NCBI RefSeq assembly: GCF_002925905.1
Contig: NZ_PRDB01000014.1
Location: forward strand, 1 to 64,000
Source of the DNA: Klebsiella michiganensis
GTDB taxonomy: Bacteria > Pseudomonadota > Gammaproteobacteria > Enterobacterales > Enterobacteriaceae
Direction of reading: 5' to 3'
Length of the DNA stretch: 64,000 bases
Below the pieces are notes generated by a model that was not told the origin of the DNA, did not search any database, and saw nothing but the letters and a program-made list of their open reading frames with translations. This document shows, in pieces, positions 56,740 to 64,000 of the stretch. A program made the position numbers and the translations under genes. Every line of letters begins with the position of its first letter. The first letter of the stretch is position 1.

Positions 56740-57480
56740 ATGCTGCAAAATATTCGAATCGTACTGGTAGAAACCTCACACACCGGCAATATGGGCTCCG
56801 TCGCCCGCGCAATGAAAACCATGGGGTTAACCAACCTGTGGCTGGTCAATCCTCTGGTCAAACCCGATTCTCAGGCCATCGCTCTGGCGGCGGGGGCCAG
56901 CGACGTCATTGGCAATGCACACATCGTTGATACCCTTGATGAAGCGCTGGCGGGCTGTAGCCTCGTCGTGGGGACCAGCGCGCGCTCCCGTACGCTGCCG
57001 TGGCCGATGCTCGACCCGCGTGAATGCGGCCTGAAAAGCGTTGCTGAAGCGCAGCATGCGCCGATCGCGCTGGTCTTTGGCCGCGAACGCGTCGGCCTGA
57101 CTAACGAAGAGCTGCAGAAGTGTCACTACCATGTGGCAATCGCTGCCAACCCGGAATACAGCTCGCTGAACCTGGCGATGGCGGTGCAGGTTATCTCCTA
57201 TGAAGTGCGTATGGCCTGGCTGGCGGCGCAGGAGCAAAATGAACCTGTCGTCGAGCATGAAGAAACCCCGTATCCGCTGGTGGATGATTTAGAGCGTTTC
57301 TACGGTCATCTGGAGCAGACGCTGCTGGCAACCGGGTTTATCCGCGCCAGCCACCCGGGCCAGGTGATGAACAAGCTGCGCCGTTTGTTTACCCGCGCCC
57401 GCCCGGAAAGCCAGGAGCTGAACATCCTGCGCGGCATGCTGGCGTCAATTGAGCAGCAGCAGAAAAATAAAGAGTCATAG
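56740..57480 (+). CDS. trmJ: tRNA (cytidine/uridine-32-2'-O)-methyltransferase TrmJ
   Basis: A 246-residue SPOUT methyltransferase that 2'-O-methylates position 32 of tRNA. The knot-fold motifs are [24 protein letters not shown] (motif 1), [16 protein letters not shown] (motif 2) and [18 protein letters not shown] (motif 3). A C-terminal helical extension follows. It is the same length as E. coli TrmJ and lies directly upstream of the isc operon. Confidence 0.96.
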   Translation: MLQNIRIVLVETSHTGNMGSVARAMKTMGLTNLWLVNPLVKPDSQAIALAAGASDVIGNAHIVDTLDEALAGCSLVVGTSARSRTLPWPMLDPRECGLKSVAEAQHAPIALVFGRERVGLTNEELQKCHYHVAIAANPEYSSLNLAMAVQVISYEVRMAWLAAQEQNEPVVEHEETPYPLVDDLERFYGHLEQTLLATGFIRASHPGQVMNKLRRLFTRARPESQELNILRGMLASIEQQQKNKES

Positions 57481-57510
57481 TGCACGCCGTTGCCCGGCGG
57501 CGCGGTACTG

Positions 57511-57560
57511 CGGGCTCCCTCTCTCCTTGTGGGAGAGGGCCGGGGCGAGGGCACCAGGCC
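57511..57560. repeat. REP-like palindromic repeat between trmJ and iscR
   Basis: CCCTCTC ... GAGAGGG followed by CCGGGGCGAGGGCACC is a pattern I recognise as a frequent intergenic palindrome in this group of enterobacteria. TGCCCGGCGGCGC just upstream (57491-57503) looks like a REP half. Family membership is from memory. Confidence 0.55.
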
Positions 57561-57590
57561 GCGCTGAAGTGAAACGGCACGGAAAGCCAA

Positions 57591-57615
57591 ATACCTGACT
57601 AAAACAGTCAAGTAA
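57591..57615 (+). promoter_or_regulatory. IscR type 1 site A at the iscR promoter
   Basis: ATACCTGACTAAAACAGTC followed by AAGTAA matches the type 1 consensus ATASYYGACTRWWWYAGTCRRSTAT at nearly every position. It directly abuts the next site. Confidence 0.85.
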
Positions 57616-57640
57616 ATAGTTGACCAATTTACTCGGGAAT
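57616..57640 (+). promoter_or_regulatory. IscR type 1 site B at the iscR promoter
   Basis: ATAGTTGACC AATTT ACTCGGGAAT is a weaker type 1 site immediately downstream of site A, the same tandem layout as E. coli. [2Fe-2S]-IscR would repress its own operon here. Confidence 0.82.
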
Positions 57641-57717
57641 GTCAGACTTGCCCTTGCTATGCAATACCCATATTAATAAAAAGCCCGGGCAGGGGCGAGT
57701 TTGAGGTTAAGTAAGAC

Positions 57718-58209
57718 ATGAGACTGACATCTAAAGGGCGTTATGCCGTGACCGCGATGCTTGACGTTGCGCTCAACTCTGAATCGGGTCCGGTTCCGTT
57801 GGCTGATATTTCAGAGCGTCAGGGAATTTCGCTTTCCTATCTGGAACAGCTGTTCTCTCGCCTGCGCAAAAATGGCCTGGTTTCCAGCGTACGTGGTCCA
57901 GGCGGCGGTTATCTGTTAGGTAAAGAAGCGGGTAGCATCGCGGTTGGCGAAGTTATCAGCGCAGTGGACGAATCCGTTGACGCCACCCGTTGTCAGGGTA
58001 AAGGCGGCTGCCAGGGCGGCGATAAGTGTCTGACTCACGCGCTGTGGCGCGATCTGAGCGAGCGACTGACCGGTTTTCTGAATAACATCACGCTGGGCGA
58101 ACTGGTGAATAACCAGGAAATCCTTGATGTCTCCGGCCGTCAGCACAACCATGAATCCCAGCGTAGCACCCGCGCTCAGGACGCCATCGACGTCAAACTG
58201 CGCGCGTAG
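57718..58209 (+). CDS. iscR: Fe-S cluster-sensing transcriptional regulator IscR
   Basis: A 163-residue Rrf2-family regulator. The winged helix-turn-helix includes [28 protein letters not shown]. The [2Fe-2S] ligands are Cys92, Cys98, Cys104 and His107 ([17 protein letters not shown]). The holo form represses the isc operon through type 1 sites, two of which lie upstream; the apo form activates sufABCDSE through type 2 sites. First gene of iscRSUA-hscBA-fdx-iscX. Confidence 0.97.
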   Translation: MRLTSKGRYAVTAMLDVALNSESGPVPLADISERQGISLSYLEQLFSRLRKNGLVSSVRGPGGGYLLGKEAGSIAVGEVISAVDESVDATRCQGKGGCQGGDKCLTHALWRDLSERLTGFLNNITLGELVNNQEILDVSGRQHNHESQRSTRAQDAIDVKLRA

Positions 58210-58211
58210 TT

Positions 58212-58257
58212 CTCGTTCAGTTTCATCTTGCAGCTATCGGCTGCAAGCTGAAACGAG
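58212..58257 (+). promoter_or_regulatory. hairpin at the iscR 3' end
   Basis: CTTGCAGC / GCTGCAAG with a TATCG loop, extended by TCA/TGA and ACGAG/CTCGT around a small bulge, begins 3 bp after the iscR stop. No T tract follows. In E. coli a structure here protects the iscR mRNA when RyhB triggers decay of iscSUA; the same role is plausible. Confidence 0.6.
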
Positions 58258-58285
58258 CTGAGTAAAAAAGATAAAAAAGATTTTC

Positions 58286-58350
58286 GAATCAGGCCAGGAT
58301 GTTCCGACATCCTGTGTACTCGGTCGTACATCCAGCCGGTTGCCTGATTC
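58286..58350 (+). other. cloverleaf-like inverted-repeat structure between iscR and iscS
   Basis: A 9-bp perfect outer stem GAATCAGGC (58286-58294) / GCCTGATTC (58342-58350) encloses a perfect 8-bp hairpin CAGGATGT-TCCG-ACATCCTG (58295-58314), a 5-bp hairpin TGTAC / GTACA (58315-58330) and a small CC-AGCC-GG (58332-58339). The whole lies 36 bp before iscS. It is not a tRNA (wrong loops). Either an mRNA control element or an inserted palindromic repeat. Confidence 0.6.
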
Positions 58351-58385
58351 CTTGCATTGAAGCGATGTACGGAGTTTATAGAGCA

Positions 58386-59600
58386 ATGAAATTACCGATC
58401 TATCTCGATTACTCCGCAACCACGCCGGTGGACCCGCGTGTTGCCGAGAAAATGATGCAGTTCCTGACCCTGGACGGGACCTTTGGTAACCCGGCCTCGC
58501 GTTCACACCGTTTTGGCTGGCAGGCTGAAGAGGCGGTAGATATCGCCCGTAATCAGATTGCCGAGCTGGTCGGCGCTGACCCGCGCGAAATCGTTTTTAC
58601 TTCCGGCGCGACGGAATCCGACAACCTGGCGATTAAAGGTGCAGCCAACTTTTATCAGAAAAAAGGCAAGCACATCATCACCAGCAAAACCGAACATAAA
58701 GCCGTGCTGGACACCTGCCGTCAGCTGGAGCGCGAAGGGTTTGAAGTGACCTACCTCGCCCCGCAGCGTAACGGCATTATCGATTTAAAAGAGCTGGAAG
58801 CTGCGATGCGTGATGACACCATCCTTGTTTCCATTATGCACGTGAATAACGAAATCGGCGTGGTGCAGGATATCGCTACCATCGGCGAGATGTGCCGCGC
58901 CCGCGGTATCATTTACCACGTTGACGCGACCCAGAGCGTGGGCAAACTGCCTATCGACCTGAGCCAGCTGAAAGTTGATCTGATGTCCTTCTCCGGCCAC
59001 AAAATCTATGGCCCGAAAGGCATCGGCGCGCTGTACGTGCGTCGTAAACCGCGTATTCGTATCGAAGCGCAGATGCACGGCGGCGGTCACGAGCGCGGCA
59101 TGCGCTCCGGGACGCTGCCTGTCCACCAGATCGTCGGTATGGGTGAAGCTTACCGTATCGCGAAAGAAGAGATGGAAAGCGAAATGGCCCGCCTGCGCGG
59201 CCTGCGTAACCGTCTGTGGGACGGCGTAAAAGATATGGAAGAGGTCTACCTGAACGGCGATCTCGAGCAGGGCGCGCCGAACATTCTCAACGTCAGCTTT
59301 AACTATGTTGAAGGCGAGTCGCTGATTATGGCGCTGAAAGACCTGGCGGTCTCTTCTGGTTCCGCCTGTACTTCCGCAAGCCTCGAGCCGTCCTACGTGC
59401 TGCGTGCGCTGGGGATGACCGACGAGCTGGCGCATAGCTCTATTCGTTTCTCTTTAGGTCGTTTTACTACCGAAGAAGAGATTGACTACACCATCAATCT
59501 GGTTCGCAACTCCATTGGTCGTCTGCGCGAACTTTCTCCGCTGTGGGAAATGTTCAAGCAGGGCGTGGATCTGAACAGCATTGAATGGTCACATCACTAA
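58386..59600 (+). CDS. iscS: cysteine desulfurase IscS
   Basis: A 404-residue PLP enzyme that takes sulfur from cysteine for Fe-S clusters, thiolated tRNAs and thiamine. The PLP lysine lies in [11 protein letters not shown] (about Lys206). The persulfide cysteine lies in [16 protein letters not shown] (about Cys328) in the mobile loop. ATG 58386 gives the E. coli N-terminus ([16 protein letters not shown]) and length; the frame is open to 58299 through the structured leader, which is not coding. Confidence 0.97.
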   Translation: MKLPIYLDYSATTPVDPRVAEKMMQFLTLDGTFGNPASRSHRFGWQAEEAVDIARNQIAELVGADPREIVFTSGATESDNLAIKGAANFYQKKGKHIITSKTEHKAVLDTCRQLEREGFEVTYLAPQRNGIIDLKELEAAMRDDTILVSIMHVNNEIGVVQDIATIGEMCRARGIIYHVDATQSVGKLPIDLSQLKVDLMSFSGHKIYGPKGIGALYVRRKPRIRIEAQMHGGGHERGMRSGTLPVHQIVGMGEAYRIAKEEMESEMARLRGLRNRLWDGVKDMEEVYLNGDLEQGAPNILNVSFNYVEGESLIMALKDLAVSSGSACTSASLEPSYVLRALGMTDELAHSSIRFSLGRFTTEEEIDYTINLVRNSIGRLRELSPLWEMFKQGVDLNSIEWSHH

Positions 59601-59626
59601 TTCGGCACCAATAAGGAGAATTCATC

Positions 59627-60013
59627 ATGGCTTACAGCGAAAAAGTTATCGATCATTACGAGAATCCGCGCAACGTCGGCTCCTTCGACAATAGCGACGA
59701 AAACGTCGGCAGCGGCATGGTTGGCGCACCGGCGTGCGGCGACGTGATGAAGTTGCAGATTAAAGTCAACAATGAAGGTATCATTGAAGACGCGCGTTTC
59801 AAGACCTACGGCTGCGGTTCCGCTATTGCTTCCAGCTCCCTGGTGACCGAGTGGGTGAAAGGGAAATCGCTGGACGAAGCTCAGGCGATCAAAAACACCG
59901 ATATCGCAGACGAGCTTGAGCTGCCGCCGGTGAAAATTCACTGCTCTATTCTGGCGGAAGACGCGATTAAAGCCGCGATTGCGGATTACAAAAGCAAACG
60001 TGAAGCAAAATAA
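59627..60013 (+). CDS. iscU: Fe-S cluster scaffold protein IscU
   Basis: A 128-residue scaffold on which IscS and ferredoxin build [2Fe-2S] clusters. Ligands Cys37, Cys63 and Cys106 plus Asp39 are present (APACGDV, TYGCGSA, KIHCSIL). The HscA recognition motif LPPVK (99-103) is intact. AAGGAG lies about 9 bp before ATG 59627. Almost identical to E. coli IscU. Confidence 0.98.
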   Translation: MAYSEKVIDHYENPRNVGSFDNSDENVGSGMVGAPACGDVMKLQIKVNNEGIIEDARFKTYGCGSAIASSSLVTEWVKGKSLDEAQAIKNTDIADELELPPVKIHCSILAEDAIKAAIADYKSKREAK

Positions 60014-60032
60014 TTAAGAGTTGAGGTTTGTT

Positions 60033-60356
60033 ATGTCGATTACTTTAAGCGACAGTGCAGCAGCGCGAGTCAACACCTTTCTGGCCAACCGCGGTAAAGG
60101 GTTTGGTCTGCGTCTGGGAGTCAGAACTTCCGGCTGCTCGGGTATGGCTTATGTACTGGAGTTTGTTGACGAGCCGGCGGCAGAAGACACCGTGTTTGAA
60201 GACAAAGGCGTGAAGGTCGTGATCGACGGCAAGAGTTTGCAGTTCCTCGACGGCACGCAGCTGGACTTCGTCAAAGAAGGTCTTAACGAAGGGTTTAAGT
60301 TCACCAACCCGAACGTGAAAGACGAGTGCGGCTGCGGCGAAAGCTTTAACGTATAA
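60033..60356 (+). CDS. iscA: A-type Fe-S carrier IscA
   Basis: A 107-residue A-type carrier with the three conserved cysteines Cys35, Cys99 and Cys101 (TSGCSGMAY and ECGCGESF). It delivers clusters, mainly [4Fe-4S], to target proteins. ATG 60033 matches E. coli ([13 protein letters not shown]) with TTGAGG upstream; an in-frame ATG at 60021 is too far from it. Confidence 0.97.
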   Translation: MSITLSDSAAARVNTFLANRGKGFGLRLGVRTSGCSGMAYVLEFVDEPAAEDTVFEDKGVKVVIDGKSLQFLDGTQLDFVKEGLNEGFKFTNPNVKDECGCGESFNV

Positions 60357-60370
60357 TCGCAATGTAATCT

Positions 60371-60403
60371 AAACCCCACTGCGGACGTCCGTAAGTGGGG
60401 TTT
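60371..60403 (+). terminator. intra-operon hairpin between iscA and hscB
   Basis: AAACCCCACT / AGTGGGGTTT forms a long stem with an inner GCGGAC / GTCCGT, 15 bp after iscA. GCTTTAT follows, a poor T tract, so partial termination or mRNA-end protection would lower chaperone expression relative to iscSUA. Confidence 0.6.
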
Positions 60404-60431
60404 GCTTTATCTCGTTAACCCTGAGGTTGCT

Positions 60432-60947
60432 ATGGACTATTTTACCCTCTTCGGGTTACCGGCCAGCTATACCCTTTCGTTAGAACCCCTGGCTGCCCGG
60501 TACCAGGAGCTACAGCGCCAGTATCATCCCGATAAGTTCGCCAGCGGCAGCGCGGCCGAACAGCTCGCCGCGGTGCAGCAGTCCGCCACCATTAATCAGG
60601 CGTGGCAAACCCTTCGCCATCCGCTGACCCGCGCCGAATATCTCCTTTCACTTCACGGTTTCGATCTCGCCAGCGAGCAGCATACCGTGCGCGATACCGC
60701 GTTCCTGATGGAACAGCTGGAACTGCGCGAAGAGCTCGATGAGATAGGCAAGGCGAAAGATGAAGCGCGGCTGGAAAGCTTTATCAAGCGGCTCAAAGCG
60801 CAATTTGATACCCGGCATCAGCTGATGGTTGAACAACTGAATAACGAGACGTGGGAGGCGGCGGCGGATACCGTGCGCAAGCTGCGTTTTCTCGATAAAC
60901 TGCGAAGCAGTGCGGAACAACTCGAAGAAAAACTGCTCGATTTTTAA
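60432..60947 (+). CDS. hscB: co-chaperone HscB (J-type)
   Basis: A 171-residue J-domain protein with HPD at 32-34 (QYHPDKF) in an N-terminal J domain and a C-terminal three-helix bundle that binds IscU. It stimulates the HscA ATPase. ATG 60432 ([10 protein letters not shown]) matches E. coli in length; the open frame to 60402 crosses the intergenic hairpin. Confidence 0.97.
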   Translation: MDYFTLFGLPASYTLSLEPLAARYQELQRQYHPDKFASGSAAEQLAAVQQSATINQAWQTLRHPLTRAEYLLSLHGFDLASEQHTVRDTAFLMEQLELREELDEIGKAKDEARLESFIKRLKAQFDTRHQLMVEQLNNETWEAAADTVRKLRFLDKLRSSAEQLEEKLLDF

Positions 60948-60962
60948 TTTTCGGAAGCAATT

Positions 60963-62813
60963 ATGGCCTTATTACAAATTAGTGAGCCCGGACTGAGCGC
61001 CGCGCCGCACCAGCGACGTCTGGCGGCGGGTATCGACCTGGGCACCACCAATTCACTGGTGGCTACCGTGCGTAGCGGCCAGGCCGAAACTCTGCCCGAC
61101 CATCAGGGGCGCTATTTGCTGCCGTCGGTGGTGAACTATCAGGCTTCGGGTTTGACGGTGGGCTATGACGCGCGACAAAACGCCGCTCTGGATCCGGTCA
61201 ACACCATCAGCTCCGTCAAACGCATGATGGGCCGCTCTCTGGCCGATATCGAGGCCCGCTACCCACATCTGCCTTATCAGCTGCAGGCCAGCGAAAACGG
61301 CCTGCCAATGATTCAGACTACGGGAGGTTTGCTCAATCCGATCCGCGTATCTGCCGACATTCTAAAAGCGCTGGCTGAACGCGCCACCGAGGCGCTGGCG
61401 GGCGAGCTCGACGGCGTGGTGATTACCGTGCCGGCCTACTTCGATGATGCTCAGCGGCAGGGAACCAAAGACGCGGCGCGTCTGGCGGGCCTGCACGTGC
61501 TGCGTCTGCTGAACGAGCCAACCGCGGCGGCGATAGCCTACGGCCTGGACTCCGGTCAGGAAGGGGTCATCGCGGTTTACGATCTCGGCGGCGGTACTTT
61601 TGATATCTCCGTGCTGCGCTTGAGCCGCGGCGTGTTTGAAGTCCTGGCCACCGGCGGCGATTCCGCGCTCGGCGGCGACGATTTCGATCATCTGCTGGCC
61701 GATTATCTGCGCGAGCAGGCTGGCCTGAACGATCGCAGCGATAACCGCCTGCAGCGTGAGCTGCTTGACGCGGCGATCGCGGCGAAAATCGCCCTCAGCG
61801 ATGCCGAGACGGCGCGAGTGAACGTCGGCGGCTGGCAGGGGGAGGTGACCCGTAGCCAGTTTAATGCGCTGATCGCGCCGCTGGTCAAACGCACCTTGCT
61901 GGCCTGCCGTCGCGCGTTGAAAGACGCCGGCGTTGAGGCGCAAGAGGTGCTGGAAGTGGTGATGGTGGGCGGCTCGACCCGCGTGCCGCTGGTGCGCGAA
62001 CGCGTCGGCGAATTCTTTGGCCGTACGCCGCTGACCTCTATCGACCCGGATAAAGTCGTCGCCATCGGCGCGGCGATTCAGGCGGATATCCTGGTGGGCA
62101 ATAAGCCGGACAGCGAGCTGCTGCTGCTTGATGTCATTCCGCTCTCTCTGGGGCTGGAAACCATGGGTGGCCTGGTGGAAAAGGTTATCCCGCGTAACAC
62201 CACCATTCCGGTGGCGCGCGCGCAGGAGTTCACTACCTTCAAAGATGGTCAGACGGCGATGTCTATCCACGTCATGCAGGGCGAGCGCGAGCTGGTGCAG
62301 GATTGCCGCTCCCTGGCGCGCTTTGCGCTGCGCGGCATTCCGGCATTACCGGCGGGCGGGGCGCATATTCGCGTGACCTTCCAGGTGGATGCCGATGGCC
62401 TGCTGAGCGTGACGGCGATGGAGAAATCGACCGGCGTTGAGGCTTCTATCCAGGTGAAACCGTCCTACGGTCTGACCGATGGCGAGATCGCCAGCATGAT
62501 TAAAGATTCGATGAGCTACGCCGAACAGGATGTCCAGGCGCGTATGCTGGCCGAGCAAAAAGTTGAAGCCGCGCGCGTACTGGAAAGTCTGGTCAGCGCG
62601 CTGGCCGCCGACGCCGCGCTGTTAAGCGCCGCAGAGCGTCAGGCTATCGATGACGCCGCGGAGCAAGTGCGCGCCGCAGCGGCAGGCGATGATGCCGATG
62701 CAATCAAAGAAGCGATTAAAAATATCGACACACAAACCCAGGAATTTGCCGCACGTCGTATGGATCAATCGGTCCGTATCGCGCTGAAAGGCCAATCCGT
62801 GGACGAGGTTTAA
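60963..62813 (+). CDS. hscA: Fe-S assembly chaperone HscA (Hsp70 class)
   Basis: A 616-residue specialised Hsp70. The ATPase domain has [13 protein letters not shown] (about 24-36), [13 protein letters not shown] and [12 protein letters not shown]. The substrate-binding domain begins near 390 ([17 protein letters not shown]) and recognises LPPVK of IscU. It is the same length as E. coli HscA. Only 15 bp separate it from hscB and 1 bp from fdx. Confidence 0.97.
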   Translation: MALLQISEPGLSAAPHQRRLAAGIDLGTTNSLVATVRSGQAETLPDHQGRYLLPSVVNYQASGLTVGYDARQNAALDPVNTISSVKRMMGRSLADIEARYPHLPYQLQASENGLPMIQTTGGLLNPIRVSADILKALAERATEALAGELDGVVITVPAYFDDAQRQGTKDAARLAGLHVLRLLNEPTAAAIAYGLDSGQEGVIAVYDLGGGTFDISVLRLSRGVFEVLATGGDSALGGDDFDHLLADYLREQAGLNDRSDNRLQRELLDAAIAAKIALSDAETARVNVGGWQGEVTRSQFNALIAPLVKRTLLACRRALKDAGVEAQEVLEVVMVGGSTRVPLVRERVGEFFGRTPLTSIDPDKVVAIGAAIQADILVGNKPDSELLLLDVIPLSLGLETMGGLVEKVIPRNTTIPVARAQEFTTFKDGQTAMSIHVMQGERELVQDCRSLARFALRGIPALPAGGAHIRVTFQVDADGLLSVTAMEKSTGVEASIQVKPSYGLTDGEIASMIKDSMSYAEQDVQARMLAEQKVEAARVLESLVSALAADAALLSAAERQAIDDAAEQVRAAAAGDDADAIKEAIKNIDTQTQEFAARRMDQSVRIALKGQSVDEV

Positions 62814-62814
62814 A

Positions 62815-63150
62815 ATGCCAAAAATTGTTTTTCTGCCCCACCAGGACCTGTGTCCGGATGGCGTAGTTGTGGAAGCTGAGACCGGTGAGACCATTCTTGA
62901 TGCAGCGCTGCGTAGCGGTATTGAGATTGAACACGCCTGCGAAAAATCCTGTGCCTGCACCACCTGCCACTGCATCGTGCGTGAAGGCTTTGACTCGCTG
63001 GCGGAAAGTACCGAAGATGAAGACGACATGCTGGATAAGGCCTGGGGGCTTGAGCCCGACAGCCGTCTGAGCTGCCAGGCGCGGGTGACTGACGAAGATT
63101 TGGTCATCGAAATTCCGCGTTACACCATCAACCACGCACGCGAGCATTAA
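62815..63150 (+). CDS. fdx: ISC-type [2Fe-2S] ferredoxin
   Basis: A 111-residue adrenodoxin-like ferredoxin supplying electrons for cluster assembly. The ligand loop [14 protein letters not shown] gives Cys42, Cys48 and Cys51, and the fourth ligand lies in SRLSCQARV (about Cys87). It starts 1 bp after hscA and ends 1 bp before iscX. Confidence 0.97.
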   Translation: MPKIVFLPHQDLCPDGVVVEAETGETILDAALRSGIEIEHACEKSCACTTCHCIVREGFDSLAESTEDEDDMLDKAWGLEPDSRLSCQARVTDEDLVIEIPRYTINHAREH

Positions 63151-63151
63151 T

Positions 63152-63352
63152 ATGGGACTGAAATGGACCGATAGTCGTGAAATCGGGGAAGCGCTGTACG
63201 ACGCTTTCCCGGATCTCGACCCGAAAACCGTTCGCTTCACCGATCTGCATCAGTGGATTTGCGATCTGGAAGAGTTTGATGACGATCCGAACGCATCCAA
63301 TGAAAAAATTCTTGAGGCGATTCTGCTAGTCTGGTTAGACGAAGCAGAATAA
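63152..63352 (+). CDS. iscX: IscX, Fe-S assembly modulator
   Basis: A 66-residue acidic protein ([17 protein letters not shown]) of the IscX/YfhJ family. It binds IscS and iron and slows or adjusts cluster assembly. The conserved acidic patch EEFDDDP is present. It is the last gene of the isc operon proper. Confidence 0.96.
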   Translation: MGLKWTDSREIGEALYDAFPDLDPKTVRFTDLHQWICDLEEFDDDPNASNEKILEAILLVWLDEAE

Positions 63353-63413
63353 TTTTCGCGTCATGATTTACCCGGTGGTTTAAGCCGGATGAATCAACGA
63401 GCGAAAGAACTTT

Positions 63414-63437
63414 ACGGGCTGCCATACGGCGGCCCGT
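63414..63437 (+). terminator. hairpin between iscX and pepB
   Basis: ACGGGCTGCC / GGCGGCCCGT with an ATAC loop, followed by TTGCT, lies 21 bp before pepB. It is a weak terminator or attenuator that would reduce read-through from isc. Confidence 0.6.
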
Positions 63438-63458
63438 TTGCTAAGAAGGATAATGATA

Positions 63459-64000
63459 ATGACCGAAGCTATGAAAATTACGCTTACCGCTCAGCCAGCC
63501 GATGCGCGCTGGGGAGAAAAAGCATCTTACAGCATTAATAACGACGGCATCGCCCTGCATCTGAACGGCAAAGACGACCTCGGTTTGATTCAGCGCGCGG
63601 CGCGAAAAATTGACGGCATGGGCATCAAACATGTCGCGCTTGACGGCGAGGGCTGGGATACCGATCGCGCATGGGCGTTCTGGGCCGGTTATAAAGGCCC
63701 GAAAGGCAGCCGCAAAGTGGAGTGGCCGGCCCTCGACGATGCGCAGAAAAGCGAACTGGATAACCGCCTGACCATTATTGACTGGGTCCGCGACACCATC
63801 AACACCCCGGCGGAAGAGCTGGGGCCGGAACAGCTGGCGCAGCGTGCGGTAGACCTGCTGTGCAGCGTGGCCTGCGATAACGTCTCTTATCGCATCACCA
63901 AGGGCGAAGATCTGCGCGAACAGAACTACCTGGGCCTCCACACCGTCGGCCGCGGCTCCGAGCGTCCGCCGGTCCTGCTGGCGCTGGACTATAACCCAAC
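63459..64000 (+). CDS. pepB: peptidase B (M17 leucyl aminopeptidase family), 5' part
   Basis: The first 180 residues of PepB, a manganese-dependent cytosolic aminopeptidase. The N-terminal regulatory domain matches E. coli PepB ([60 protein letters not shown]). The catalytic domain with its metal-binding residues lies beyond the window end. ATG 63459 follows AAGGA; an in-frame ATG at 63453 is an alternative. Confidence 0.93.
   Translation, partial: MTEAMKITLTAQPADARWGEKASYSINNDGIALHLNGKDDLGLIQRAARKIDGMGIKHVALDGEGWDTDRAWAFWAGYKGPKGSRKVEWPALDDAQKSELDNRLTIIDWVRDTINTPAEELGPEQLAQRAVDLLCSVACDNVSYRITKGEDLREQNYLGLHTVGRGSERPPVLLALDYNP

Noticed and set aside
58286-58350. The cloverleaf-like element as a tRNA gene
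   Set aside because: The hairpins have 4- and 6-nt loops and there is no T-arm GGTTC sequence or CCA; it is not a tRNA.
58299-58385. Extended N-terminus of iscS
   Set aside because: The extension is encoded by the palindromic leader; E. coli and all catalytic landmarks support ATG 58386.

Overview
The window is a stretch of enterobacterial core chromosome. It runs from the 3' end of a ribosomal RNA operon to the start of pepB. Gene order closely follows the Escherichia coli kgtP–pepB segment. The GC-rich coding, the accessory replacements and the ERIC repeats point to the Klebsiella/Raoultella/Enterobacter side of the family. I cannot fix the genus from sequence alone.

Layout. 1–3.9 kb: end of 16S, tRNA-Glu(UUC), spacer boxA, 23S, an ERIC-like palindrome in the 23S–5S spacer, 5S and a terminator (the rrnG position). 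4.1–4.6 kb: a lone DUF4385 gene. 4.8–18.4 kb: kgtP, yfiM, pssA, pat (one-base frameshift), tapT, trxC, yfiF, ung, grcA, srmB, trmN6, nadB. 18.7–28.4 kb: the envelope-stress operon rpoE-rseABC, then lepA-lepB, rnc-era-(ERIC)-recO-pdxJ-acpS. 28.4–36.8 kb: yfhL, yfhH, pgpC, tadA, mltF, purL. 36.9–41.2 kb: the sRNA glmY with its own regulators glrK-qseG-glrR, then glnB. 41.3–44.5 kb: hmp, glyA, yphA. 44.6–51.5 kb: a sugar locus made of a ROK repressor, a 1091-aa DUF5107/TPR protein (YphG), an MFS sugar porter and an aldose epimerase. 51.6–55.8 kb: hcaT, csiE and a ZevA/ZevB-like metal pair where E. coli has yfhR. 55.8–64 kb: suhB, trmJ, the complete iscRSUA-hscBA-fdx-iscX Fe-S assembly operon and the 5' part of pepB.

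Regulation is legible in many gaps: tandem FNR boxes at grcA, a perfect NadR box at nadB, a sigma-E promoter at rpoE, PurR boxes at purL and glyA, GlrR and sigma-54 elements at glmY, an NsrR palindrome at hmp, and two back-to-back IscR type 1 sites at iscR.

The items most worth a second look are: the ERIC element that fills the era–recO gap and ends on the recO start codon; the ERIC-type palindrome inside the 23S–5S spacer; the pat frameshift; a cloverleaf-like inverted-repeat structure between iscR and iscS; the remodelled yphHG sugar locus; and the zevAB-like pair. Most of the window is conserved housekeeping DNA. I found no prophage, insertion sequence, CRISPR array or defence system.
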